Source: Mactra quadrangularis
Lineage: Eukaryota; Mollusca; Bivalvia; Venerida; Mactridae
DNA: 64,000 bases
NCBI GenBank assembly: GCA_025267735.1
Contig: CM046307.1
Location: 37,005,231-37,069,230, forward strand
Direction: 5' to 3'
Below are positions 1-12,587 of the stretch, piece after piece. Numbering within the stretch: position 1 is the first letter of the stretch; each line of letters begins with the position of its first letter. The notes beneath the pieces are model-generated. The model saw only the letters and a list, made by a program, of their open reading frames with translations, did not search any database and had not been told where the DNA came from. A program made the position numbers and the translations under genes.

Positions 1-575
1 CCTATGATCACGGTGGCAATACCATTTGGTTATTTGTGTAATTAGCCTCGAGTGGGTATCATGTAAATCGGACAAGAATTTAAATACTTAAAGCTCTTTA
101 AAACTTTGATTCCAGGCAGATGTTTTCAGCATTCTTCACACAACCGTATCATTTGTGATGTCATAGTCACGTAGTCATAGGTGTACCCATCAACGCTGAC
201 GCTGCTATATCCGTCAGTCATGTGACTACATATTACAGACTACTTTTCTACATAATGCGGGTCAAAACGGCTACGTTTTATACTTTAACGGCAAGTTAAC
301 ACGAAATAATACATAAAAAGTCTAATTCATATTTACTGAGATTTCATTACAAATTGAGCCTAGACGAATAAACCTTTCTCCAACTTGCCGGATAAACTCG
401 GTTCATATTGACTTTAATTTTATATTCTATATGTTTCTAATTACGTAACAAACACGCGTTGAATGTCTGTCGTTATTAGATTGTTGATGCAAAATGACTA
501 GAAAAAGCCTCGATATGGACTTTTGGTACACTCGGAAGTGAGTCAATATCATATTTCGCCACACTTGCTCAAAAA

Positions 576-833
576 TGGAATATATTGCCCACATTGAGAC
601 AACCTATATCCACACACTTTCACAGCAATTCTGTTACTATTTATAGTAACATATGCAATACTGGAATATATTGTCCACATTGAGACTACCTATATCCACA
701 CATTTTCACAGCAATTGTGTTACTATTTATAGTAACATATGCAATACTGGAATATATTGTGCACATTGAGACTACCTATATCCACACACTTTCACAGCAA
801 TTGTGTAACTATTTATAGTAACATATGCAATTT
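576..833. repeat. 86-bp tandem repeat, three copies
   Basis: The phrase tggaatatattg starts at 576, 662 and 748, an exact 86-bp spacing. Each unit continues with acattgagac, cctatatccacaca and tatttatagtaacatatgcaat. The copies differ at only a few positions, so the amplification is fairly recent. Confidence 0.95.
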
Positions 834-2844
834 ACATTTTCGAAATGTTTGATACAATTTTACCTTTATCCAAATGTATTAATTCAATAACATAGCTGTA
901 CTCTCTTACGACATGTCCACCCTTACGACATGTCCTCGGTGGTATTAAAAGAGATATTTTGTTATCTTTAATTTTACTTTTTTGTCTCAACGATGTCATC
1001 AAACTAATTTATCATCGTTGAGAAAATATCAAATTCACGAAATTATACGTCTCTTCGCTATAGCAAAAAATAAAGAAAAAACTGTCGGAAGCCTTTGATG
1101 TAGTTTTAAATGAGATATTTGTGACGGTCATTAATCAAGCAAGATAATTAAATAGTTTGTATTGACGATGAAAAATGGGTAAAAAATCGAGTGCCTGCTA
1201 CCTGCATGGAAGATGTCGCTTATTCTGTTTGCAGATCTTGCAATATTTTCTGTGACCAACCGCAATTGATAAACGTTGTCATATAACATGTACAATGTGA
1301 CATCTTGGCGCAATTTCAGTAAAACTCATGACTTCATTGTGAGTAAAATTAGATTAGACATTTCACCCAGATAGCTGAAAAACTCACATATGTTAATCAT
1401 CTATACTCAGTCTGTGTCCAACCATTTGGTTGAGTCATTAAGAGCAAAATGTTCAAATCCGTGCCTGACTCGAGGTGTGATCAAGCCTGTTATCCATAGA
1501 CTGTAGAACTTTGGTTTCTTCATAAAACATGACATTTATACACGCTCAAAAGAGTTATTATACATTATTAACTAACCAACTGATTTTGTTGTTTAGAAAC
1601 TGATGTAGTATAGATCCAAGCCACATTATGTATTTTTGTAGACTGAGTGGTTTGAAACCTAGCTTGAATGATTTGATAATGTTAAAAGACAGAAAGAAAA
1701 TTTCCTCAATATGATTTTATCAAGACGTGTCATGTAAAAAGCCATGGCTGAATAAAGCAATCGACCATCTATCAGCAAATGGTCACGTTGAATGATACAT
1801 TTTACCTGAATGGCCGGACGGACTGCTGTAACAGTTCCAACCTCTGAGAAACCTTTGTCAAAGTCATAGAAATGTTTCGTCCAACCATTTCAATTTTGCT
1901 TAATGGTTAAGACGGTTTTAACATTTACAATTATACAAAATTGTCAATTGCTTCGGAATGTTGTTCTTAGACTATAAACTGTTCAAATTCTGGGGACTGT
2001 ACCACATCAAACTCTTAAGAATTTCGTCCAATCATTTAACATCGCCTGTATTACTCAAACATGTGCGAGGTTTTATTAGTTTTGAAGTTATTGTCATAAA
2101 CAACTCAATAACGAAGGTATACTCGTATGCGTCATTCTAAACAAGACATTAAACACTCATATTTTATAAGTGTATTTTATTTATATCTCTATTCATAATA
2201 ATGGTGTAGTGTTCTAACATATTGTATAGTTGTGGTAAGAAACAACATATCAAAAAACAAAGGTAAAAACAACAATAGAATCTGTGATTTAAATAGTACT
2301 AACATATAGAAACATATATTTAGTGTAAGGATATATCTAGTTAGGTGTTTAGTGTGATGATGAACACAGTATGAAGTGAGAGGGTACATATAACATAAGC
2401 ACATCATGTAGTTAACATAATCATAATAGTGACAGTAAATTAATAAACCAATATTATTAAGATCCGGTTGAGACTTTGCATACATAGTTTTTTAACAATG
2501 GTTCAGTCATATCACATAAATTCACTTGCTTTGGGGATGCTTACATCTATGGACTTTTTCTTTTCAATGATAGCAAGTGAATATTGCTCTCAGACAAAAA
2601 TAACAATCTAAATATCTTTGACATACACTAACTCAGTTAAAACTGCGTAGCTACTGAAGAGTTATTTATTCATTCTCATGTCAATTTGTTTAAACTATAC
2701 TTAGCACGTACTTCGCAAGCGTATGGCAACTGTACAATTTGATATAAGAAAAAAATAAATTGAACAATAAAATCATTCTTGCAATAAGGACAAATTTTAT
2801 CATTGCCAAATTAGAGATAATTAGTTCGAACAATATTGTACCAT

Positions 2845-2970
2845 AATTTAGTGCACAACATAATTTAGTGCACAGCAAAATTTCGTGCACAACCGAATTG
2901 AGTGCAAAACAGAATTAGTGCGAAACATTATTTAGTGCACAACCTATTTAGTGCACAACAGAATTAGTGG
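2845..2970. repeat. Degenerate array of about 16-20 bp GTGCAC repeats
   Basis: About seven imperfect units of the form aatttagtgcacaaca follow one another. Several keep the self-complementary hexamer GTGCAC, and later units drift (gtgcaaaac, gtgcgaaac). There is no coding frame. Confidence 0.85.
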
Positions 2971-3761
2971 AATTTATTTGAAACATTTACTATTGATATC
3001 AAAAACTGTTAAATGCTAGTGTATAAACTACGTATTAAAATAGCTTTACTTTTCCACAAGGCATCGTTAGCACAAAGCATTTAATACAAAAATATTCCAA
3101 CTTTAGCATAAAATTATTATTTTGTAGTATAATATATTGATATATGTGGGGAATGAATGCCTGTATGAAGTGAGATTGACAATGAAATAGAAGAACACAC
3201 AAAGTACAAAGAGAAAACAATTGAAACATACAATGTTGATAATACAAAAACTAAGTTAGTCAAGTAACATTTATAGCAACATATAGTTGTAAGAGGAAAT
3301 AGAATTATAACTACAAGACATTCACCATGTTAAAACGTTTTGTGAGCATTGAACAAGAGGAAAGATGATTGGGGCAAATGGAATATAACACACGTACTAG
3401 ATCCTATGATAAGGAGGAACAGGGTTATTACCAAATTAAATCTTAATACAACGAAGATAATAAAGAACAATTTATACGGCGGCCTCAAAATAGTCTTGGA
3501 CAAATAAACTTTTGAGAAAAGCCAAATAAGCATACTGCAAGTAACTTTACTATAATTAAAGCTTATTCATATAAAATAGTTTGAATAATATCTTGATTAA
3601 TTTTGAACTTGCTTAAGTAACTCTTTAGATGTTTTGAACAGTTTAGTATGAATCGGTTTAATCTAGAAACAGGATATTGTTAAAGGACTTAAGGAGGACA
3701 CTGTTACTTGGTATTTTAGTTAATTCAAGCCCTTGCATAATTTGTAAATTTGATAAATATG

Positions 3762-3792
<31 letters not shown>

Positions 3793-4212
3793 ATAACATT
3801 GTCATAGTACTTATCAAAAATTATTCCAAACATTGATATTCGTCGAACATTTTATAATTAATGACTGTGGGTTATGTTTAAATGCAAAACTACAGCTCAT
3901 CGGTAATAACATTATACCTCTTCAACAGCATATTCCTAATACTAAATATATGAAACAATAATTATATTGTCAAAAGTTAATGGTAAGAGTCAAATAAAAC
4001 AATTTCCATTGTTAGTCATTCTTGTTAAAGCCTTTTAAACATCTGCACTATTTATATTTTCAACACGCAATATCTAAAGCTGTAATAAGTTAATAGCGAG
4101 TATTGCTTATGATAATTTATGAAAGTAATTCTGTATTATAAACAAAAGTAAAACATAGAACATACACACATATAAAATGATAAGTAACTATTTGAACAAA
4201 CTAACAACTCTG

Positions 4213-5037
4213 CATATCATGTTTGAGTATTGCTGTCTGGTTAAATCTAAACACTTATCGTGAACGGACATTTCATTGGTTGAACTTTAAACACTACATA
4301 TCATGATTGAGTATTGCTGTCTGGTTAAAACTTCACACTTATCGTGTACGGACATTTCATTGATTGAACTTTAAACGCTACATATCATGATTGAGTATTG
4401 CTGTCTGGTTAAAACTAAACACTTATTGTGTACGGACATTTCATTGGTTGAACTTTAAACGCTACATATCATGATTGAGTATTGCTGTCTGGTTAAAACT
4501 AAACACTTATTGTGTACGGACATTTCATTGGTTGAACTTTAAACGCTACATATCATGATTGAGTATTGCTGTCTGGTTAAAACTTCACACTTATCGTGTA
4601 CGGACATTTCATTGATTGAACTTTGAACACTACATATCATGATTGAGTATTGTTGTCTGGTTAAAACTTCACACTTATCGTGTACGGACATTTCATTGAT
4701 TGAACTTTAAAGACTACATAGCATGATTGAGTATTGCTGTCTGGTTAAAACTTAACACTTATCGTGTACGGACATTTCATTGATTGAACTTTGAACACTA
4801 CATATCATGATTGAGTATTGCTGTCTGGTTAAAACTAACACTTATCGTGTACGGACATTTCATTGGTTGAACTTTAAACACGGCATATCATGATTGAGTA
4901 TTGCTTTCTGGTTAAAACTTAACACTTATCGTGTACGGACATTTTATTGGTTGAACTTTAAACACTACATATCATGATTGAGTATTGCTGTCTGGTTAAA
5001 ACTAAACACTTATTGTGTACGGACATTTCAATGATTA
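4213..5037. repeat. 84-bp satellite array, ten copies
   Basis: Units beginning catatcatgattgagtattg start at 4,213, 4,297, 4,381, 4,465, 4,549, 4,633, 4,717, 4,801, 4,884 and 4,968. Each contains gctgtctggttaaaact, cacttat[ct]gtgtacggac and ttgaactttaaac. The spacing is 84 bp except for one 83-bp unit. Variant patterns (gattgaactttgaacac versus ggttgaactttaaacgc) recur in separate units, suggesting homogenisation in blocks. Confidence 0.97.
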
Positions 5038-6829
5038 AAAATTGCAACGTACATATAAATGGTTATCAGTTACTTTTTTGCCCAGCAAACAGACTGTTAA
5101 CAAAGAAAGCTAAGTGTTATACAATTCTTGTGGCTAAATGCATTGTTATTAATATTCAATCTCCTAAGGTTGAATAGAGAATGGTAAATGTTGTTGTTAT
5201 TTTCAAATGTTTTTGTTGGCTACAAATTGTGTTTTTACTCCGTATGATGAATTATGGTATCGCTTTTATGTAGATTAAGCTAATCGACATTGTCAAGTGG
5301 CAAACATGTTCGTTGCAGTGGGTTACAGTTGCTTTCATATATTCTTCCACATATTGCCGTTTGTAGCTCAAGTTCATGAGACCTAACTGCCGTCAAGTAC
5401 ATTCCATGCACTTAAGCTGCGATTTATGCTGTCCAATGGTAGCTTATGGAACGTATATGTAACAGCTAACAGACCACTAAACGTCAATCTCGGTACCGAA
5501 TGCTATAGTATAAAACGTATCGTATCGTAAACACGGTCCTCATGAACACAAAGCTTTTATAGCATACTCAAAACTAATTCCCACTTCTTAAAAGTTTTTT
5601 TTTAAATTAGTGAATGTCTATACATAAATAATAATCTGTCACAATATATTTTTCATCAACCTTTCTCATTATAATCAGATATAGGGAACGTAATTACGGT
5701 ACAAACTGGTGGTGTTGTATTGCGTTTATTGCCAGAGTACATTTTACCTGTCCAATCAGCACAACGATTTCACTTGTAGTACTTCGAGTTGTGTCTGCGA
5801 TTTAACCACCCAGTCTGCTAGTTATTTGGAAAGTCACGGACTGTCCCAGGAGTATCGACATTTGAATAATCACAGTTGTTATATCTGGTAGCTGAAGTCT
5901 ATCTGGTAGTTAGAGTCTAGTCTTTAGAATATACCGTCAAAAGGTATTACTACATGATGTTAATCCAGATGTAAATCTGCATGTGTATATTTGAGTATAA
6001 CTCCACAGCGTGAAAATGAAGTTCAACTAAGCATGGGTTATAATAATTCCCATCACATCTATTGCAGCGGAATATAGTCGAGCATTAAGTTACCTGGTTT
6101 TAATGAGACCGAACTTCAATCATATAGGTAATGTCATCATTTATAACATACTTGTTATCTGTTAGCACCCCGAGTTGATATCTCTGGTATTCACAACTTG
6201 TATAAAGTTACTGATCACTATTTGTTGGAAAATAACTGCATCTGAAAATATAGATTATTTATTTTTACAGTAACATTTGATACAGCATGAAGAGTACACG
6301 CGTACCGGGTTCGTATGATACAGTACGGCGGATATAGTATAATTTGAAAACTTACAAGTATGAAATGCGCAGTACGTACGTACGTAGGTTGTGCGACTTA
6401 GCTAATACCCGATATTTACATAATATTAGATAATGAAAATTATTCATAGAACATTAAGGGATGTACAACTGACAATTCGTGTATAAATCCTGATTCTGAT
6501 ATGTTCCTGATAGGTTTGCTTACATTATTTTAATACTGTCATACGTGGATTCGCTTGCTTAGTTTTGTTGCCTTGTTCGATAATAGATGCTTTTTGCACA
6601 TGCTTGGAACATAGAGGCTATAAAGATCCACGAAAGCTTGACAGAATCAGGGTTAAAGGATGGTGTCTAAATAGCTCTAAATGAATGATGAATATGCTTT
6701 TTGTAACAGAGTATGCAGACAACTGATAATTTGTGTTTGGTATTTCAAAATACCTCTATCATAATGGACACTGTATCTACGCTTGTCATAACTTATCAAT
6801 TTTATCCCAAATGTATCATTCACTTAGAT

Positions 6830-9070
6830 ATACAATGTAATCAAAATGAAAATTACCATTGACTGACGTCAAATGTCGCAAGCAACGCAAACCTGCCAAC
6901 CATTAGAAGCCACACACAGTTTAACGTTAAATGTTGCAACAACTGACGTCACTACAGGTATACATTATTAGATAGAACTGATGTAAAATGACCATCATTT
7001 GTTGATGAAAGGTAAATATATAATCGGTAATTGAGGAACTCCAATGTCAAAAAATTGACAGAGACATTAAGTTGAATTAAGGCAGGTTTAACTTATTGTT
7101 AAATCGTATTCTTAAAGAATCTGTTTACATTTCTCAATTAAATTATTTCATTAAACCGGTCCCTCTATATAAATTCTACAAATAAAACCACTAAAATGCC
7201 ATTAAAGTTTTATTTCACGTGGAATCATTCGACTTCAGACATCCATATCTAATTACTGGATGCAGCTAGAATCAAATTACATCACCAAATGCTATTAAAA
7301 TTTAATTAGGATTTAGTTAAGGAAACTTGATTTACTGTAATAATTCAATTAAAAACGAGAGTATATTTTATCTGTAATTTATACTATTAATTAATTAACT
7401 CAAAGGAAAAGGCAATAAAATCAACTTAATGAAAAGCTATAGTATGCTGGTAGCAATGTTTCTGTATTTTAAAACTAGGTGTAAAATCTGGTGGATTAAA
7501 AATTTAATGTAGTCAGCAGTGAGTTCACACAAAAACGGAAATATATCTAGCTATGTATTTTAGAAATAGCAAACATTAAATTTCATAAAGTTTTTGTATT
7601 TGGGTTTATAATGTCTTTTGAATATTGTAAACAAGTTTTTGAACAAAAATGCAGGCAATTTCATTAGATACCGTGATCTACCAAGCATTTAATTTATATT
7701 AAAACACGTTTTATCAATCTTAAATACATCTATTAGATTTAAATATTACTAGCATTAATATGGATTCGTAAGCGTATTTGATATTGAATGAATACAGCCT
7801 ACAAACATCAATCTTACTGTTTATCATGATCAAAATATTGTAGTACAAATGTAATTCATAACCAATATCGAATTGACAATTACCATCGAGACTGACGCCA
7901 ATAACACAAAATGCCATCAAACCACCCCGACAGTCAGATGCCACATTTGGTTTAACGTTCAATGTCTCAAACTTTAACGTCGCTAGAGATATACTTAAAT
8001 ATAAAAGCTAAAAAAGGACCATCATTTGTTGATGAAAGGTTATATTAAATTAGTAGCAGAGAAAAACTACATACATTGTAATCAGAATTGAATGCAACGT
8101 AAAATTGACATAGAATAAGTTTTACTTATAAGCACTTAAACAAAGTTAGAAATTCCTCTTCTTAAAGAATCTGTTTATATTTCTTAATAAAATTATCTCG
8201 TTAAAACGGTCCCTCTATATAAATTCTTCAAATAAAACCACTAAAATGCCATTAAAGTTTTATTTCACATGGAAGCATTTCGACTTCAGACATCCATATC
8301 TAATTACTGGATGCAGCTAGAATCAAATAACACCTCCAAATGCTATTAAAACTCTATTAGGATTCAGTTATGGAAACTTGATTTACTATTATAATTCAAT
8401 TAAAAAACGAGACTACATTTTATCTGTAATTTATACTATTAATTAATAAACTCAAAGGAAAAGGCAATAACATCAACTTAATGAAAAGCTATAGTATGCT
8501 GGAAACATTGTTCCTGTATTCTAACACTAGGTGAAATATCTAGTGGATTAAACATTTAATGTAGTCAGCAGTGAGTTTACACAAAAACGGAAATATATCT
8601 AGCTATGTATTTTAGAAATAGCAAGCATTAAATTTTGATTTTATGAAAGTGTATGGCATCGGATATTGTAAAATTTTGAATACATTACGAAAAGTTTTTG
8701 AACAAAATCCAGCAAATTCATTTTGAAACTGTGGTTCCTTGAGCATTTAATATATTTATGAAAATTAGTTAAATTAATTTAATGTACGTTTTTTTTCCCG
8801 CAACCAATTTTCTTAACCATAGGAACTTATATACACCTCGTAAATTCGAATATTACTAGCATTAATATGTACTCATGGGTCTTTGAATTTGAATAAAGAC
8901 AGTTTAGAGACATCTCTATGTCTATTTATTATGACTGAACACCTATAATATCGAGTACAAAATATTAATTACAAAAAGCATGAAGTACGTTATGTCTAGA
9001 ACCAAACAGGCATGGCCACTTTACAGTATTAAATGGGGTTTAACGAGTTGTTTTGTTTCCATTGTCTAGA
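6830..9070. repeat. Tandem duplication of about 1.05 kb (two copies and a partial third)
   Basis: Landmarks recur in the same order: accatcatttgttgatgaaagg at about 6,991 and 8,018, cggtccctctatataaattct at 7,157 and 8,207, aaagctatagtatgctgg at about 7,434 and 8,484, and attactagcattaatatg at about 7,746 and 8,853. A third, degraded start (gtttaacg...) is seen near 9,030. Copies differ by substitutions and small indels. Confidence 0.9.
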
Positions 9071-9206
9071 AAATAATATATATTTAAATATAAGGTGTAA
9101 TGTACCTAAGGACTTAAATAATAACGGCATATGAGATCCATTTGCTTCCAACCAATAACATACACGAGTTAAATGTTAATAAGTGGTTTCGTGTCGTTTT
9201 ATAATT

Positions 9207-9240
9207 GTTCGACAAAGTCGAACATTTTGTCGAACAATCA
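9207..9240. repeat. Short inverted repeat (TTGTTCGACAAA...)
   Basis: TTGTTCGACAAA is followed by gtcgaaca and then the complement TTTTGTCGAACAA, making a hairpin of about 12 bp. It is flanked by AT-rich DNA and may be the remnant of a foldback element. Confidence 0.6.
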
Positions 9241-10063
9241 TATATACCACTTTTGAGAAATCAATATAGCAAGCTTACTACAAAAAATACTTTTTTGGGT
9301 GCATGAAGGAACTCAACGCTTCAAGCATATGTATTACAGAGAAAAGTTTAATAAACGAATATTGTTATAATCACATATAACCAAACACTGAAATATATAC
9401 AACAGTGAAGATTCCCTGTGGTGAACCCAATTTGAAAGGGCGTGATGCATTGATATTTCTTCCTACACGTTGACGATAAACAAATCTTGGCTAAGACGCT
9501 TAACTCATCGCACAAATCGGTTACGCACAAGAAGTAGTGCGATGTATGCATACACATAAAATCGTTGTATCATTTTTTTAAATTATCATGATTAAATTGT
9601 AAGAAAATAAAAGTTTCGTTTAATGTTCATATTTTTTGGATAGTAATGTTATATTGAGAAGTCACAAAAACATACTTAACTTATTTAGTACTTGTAAAAT
9701 TTGTCGCGTGGTTTCGGGTATATAGACATTTTTACCCATGATGCTTAGCGTAGTATCGTACAGACCAGTTAGTTGTGAGCATAATGTTGAACTCTAATAT
9801 TGATCAATGGATGGGAAATTAAACAGATAATTAGGATTATTGGTCAAATAGTTCCGCCTAGTATTATCTCATAGCTCTAATATGGTAATGAATTGAAGTA
9901 AAAGGTTATGTTGCAAATTAAAATCAAAGTACTGAAAGTACTGTTGGAATGAATTTTTGAACGATTTTAGCAGTTCAAAGTTACTATTTCGATATCCATC
10001 ATCATATCTCTTTATCATTCATAATCGAATGTGTTTCATATTTCATTTTACATGCATATTATG

Positions 10064-10312
10064 TTACTGATCGAGAAGTTGTATGTTTTGATTCATGGGC
10101 AGGGCATACTTTCGTGGAGCTATGCCATGAAATAATTTCTACGGTCATTCTCCCTCCTACCACTGATTCTAAATCATTGTAATACGGCAGTGTTCAGTCA
10201 CTGAATTGCATCTAGTAGTAATCCAGAGATTAAGTCTTTTCAGGAACAGTGATAGGTGGATTGCTCGTCACGATATAACCTAAACAATGTGTTGCCATTG
10301 AGTTAAGGCCAC
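10064..10312 (+). mobile_element. Old SINE copy (same family as 26,880-27,187)
   Basis: The order of blocks matches the younger copy: actgatcgag, ggcatactttcgtggagct, atttctacgg.cattct.cctccta, cagtcactga, ccagagattaag, t.caggaa, and a tail gttgcca.tgagtta. The tRNA-like head is mutated (box B reads gttttgattcatgggc), so it is presumably transcriptionally dead. Confidence 0.8.
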
Positions 10313-10430
10313 AACAAATTGATCACATGTTCTATGTACTTTGTTCTAAAGAATGGAGCTAAAGAGCTAAATTCTTTTTCCATATTTTGAATTTTGAGAA
10401 GCGAGCGAAAGCGAAGAATAAATTTGTGCG
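10306..10430. mobile_element. Half-copy of a TAAGGCC... MITE
   Basis: taaggccacaacaaattgatcacatgttctatg is closely similar to one terminal arm of the complete element at 56,366-56,585, and the interior gcgagcgaaagcgaaga matches its cgctcgctcg core in reverse. The second arm is missing. It abuts the SINE tail directly, so one inserted next to or into the other. Confidence 0.75.
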
Positions 10431-11646
10431 GTTTCTTAGACATTTATTTACCATATGTTAAAAAGAGCAGAAAAAGTATGGACTTTCTTATATAACATAT
10501 AACCATATATCTATAGACTATAGTGTAATCACGTAATAATTAGTTCTAGGTAATATAAAGCAAGTTAACAATTACTCCAGATGAAAATTCAATTGAATTT
10601 AAAACTACTTAGAAGTAGGGTAGAAGAGGTTTACACCTTCATCAGTTCATACGGAAATAAAACTTCATTTGTCTTTGGTATTACTTTTGTCAATACTAGA
10701 TATTAACTACGAAGCACAGATTACCTCGGTTCACTTTTTGTGTATACAATGTAATTAGATTTTGGAAAATTATGCAAATGTCTAATAATACCACAAGAAT
10801 TAAATCAAGCCTAATATGTTATTTTGGGACATAAAAATTGTAGGAAATTCAATGTAATTTTTTTCCCCTGTCCTATCTGCTCGCTATGGATCAATCTTCA
10901 TATTTTACACTACAAAGACACGTATGACGTCACACATCAAGATAAGGTGTGTAGAGTGAGTAAATGTTCAGTTTACGGTCTAAGACAGAGTGCAGTTATC
11001 ATATTTCTGAACAATGGATTGTGTCATTGTAATTTCTAATGCCGTATGTTAGCAAGAATACATTACTGCTTTACCGTAACAGTGAAATTTTCAGATTTAT
11101 TTTGCTATTTAGAACTCAAATTTCTAATTTTTAATTCAATTTCTACTTGGTCTAGTGTGAAAACTTCTGATTTTCCGAAATTTATGATGCGTTCGCATTT
11201 TTTTTTGGATTTTAAGGAACGAGAAATCAGACGAACATAACGATTAATTTGTTGCGGTCTATAAAAAAAAACAAAAAAAAAAACAAAAAGAACTATAATT
11301 CGATAAATGTCCAGCGCTCTACGCTCTCAAAGTAAACCTCTGCTGAGATAAACGCTCGTTAAAATTGTATATATATATATACAAGCGTGTGGTTACTACT
11401 ACTGCGCAATAATACAAAAAAACTTCTCTCCGTGCACAGTTAGAAAGTTGTTTGATTCATGTGTAAAAAACCCATTTAATATCATAATTTTAAGTATTTG
11501 TTGAAATTACTTTTTCAACTAATCTACTTTTGATAGTACACATATTTTTCTGCTGCACTATTTCTTGATCGCATTGACTCATTGATTTCTATTGAGTTGA
11601 AGGTGTTGGTCGTTCTTTTTCAAATTTCCAAGAGCGCTGACATAGA

Positions 11647-11673
11647 AAGGAATTCTTTGAAAAAGAATTCCTT
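11647..11673. repeat. Perfect 12-bp stem hairpin with 3-base loop
   Basis: AAGGAATTCTTT (11,647-11,658), loop GAA, then AAAGAATTCCTT (11,662-11,673). It is a perfect palindrome apart from the loop, in an AT-rich intron. No terminator or other function can be assigned in a eukaryotic intron. Confidence 0.85.
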
Positions 11674-12476
11674 CCAAAAAAAATCATTACTTGATAATTA
11701 CTCATTATAATTATGTTTAAAATTAATGCAATAAATCTTAACACAAGTTGTAGATTTTATGCCGTGTGCGACACTATTGAATGTAACCAGGTGGTTATGT
11801 TACATTTTAGTGACATATACAATTAATTTGTATGCACATTCAATTTGTCTTTCCCTGGTTACTATACTTGTGAAATTACAGGAGTATGCATTTCAATCAA
11901 TTTCTCAATTAGTTTTACCTGAGTGTTTGGATATCTTATTCGATAATCCAGGGAAAATTGGATTTTCATGCATAGTTTACAAGTACAAATGGCTTCATTT
12001 GAAGATACATTTCATATAACGAAAGCTCTGCAGTCTATGTTTCAAGAAACAAAATTTTATTCTACATATATTCTCACATTTTTAACACATTAATGTTTTC
12101 TATGTCGAACAACTCCAGTGCCTTTGGCGCTTTGATTAATTTATGAGCTTGTTAATGGCTTGATAGGGGCCTACATATTCAAACTTTTATATAAAATATG
12201 CTTTGTTCTGCTCTGTAATTGACGAAAATACCCACTGTGACATTAAAATTTGGCTGTATTTGAAGCTTAAGTTACTGCAAACATAACAACTTTACCTTTA
12301 TATGTAAGAAAAAAGTAAGAAAAAAGTAATTTTGCATAAATTATAAATGTTTCTTGTTTTTGTTTGTTAATGACACTTTCGTGTCTTTGTTATTGGTGTA
12401 GTTATCATATCGACTTGGGACCAAGTGATCCTGATGCTTTTAAACAAGCTCTTGTATAAAATTATTCTCTACTTAC

Positions 12477-12587
12477 CATACTTTCACCTAAAGCTTGAAA
12501 GCTAGCTCTTCTCTGTGGTTGTGGGGGATCAGATATACCTAATGTACCAAATATACTTCCTCTGCTTCCACGTCTGTTCTCTGGATC
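12477..12587 (-). CDS. SCYL2: SCYL2 exon N: further RRxS repeats, last exon seen
   Basis: 111 nt (37 codons, residues 656-692), phase 0/0, acceptor TATATAG|GAT and donor ATG|GTAAGT. It continues the tail with R-R-G-S-R-G-S (from 660) and R-R-A-S-F-Q-A-L-G (681-689), the same motif as exon M although 5.1 kb away. That shared motif is independent support for joining the two exons. The strong donor means that the stop codon and 3' UTR lie further left, in 1-12,476 or beyond the window; I could not identify the next exon. Confidence 0.82.

Larger units (their letters stand above)
1..12476. other. Intron or 3' flank of SCYL2, repeat-rich, no exon recognised
   Basis: No open frame here is longer than about 90 codons or looks coding. 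The interval is filled with diverged tandem repeats (576-833, 4,213-5,037, 6,830-9,070), a short GTGCAC-bearing array, a TA dinucleotide run at about 3,762-3,789, an old SINE and a partial MITE. Because exon N ends in a donor, one or more small SCYL2 exons may be hidden here. 833-2,840, 5,040-6,830 and 10,440-12,476 are otherwise featureless to me, apart from the hairpin at 11,647. Confidence 0.6.

Noticed and set aside
2845..5037. CRISPR-like arrays
   Set aside because: The arrays at 2,845 and 4,213 are direct tandem repeats without unique spacers, in eukaryotic DNA.
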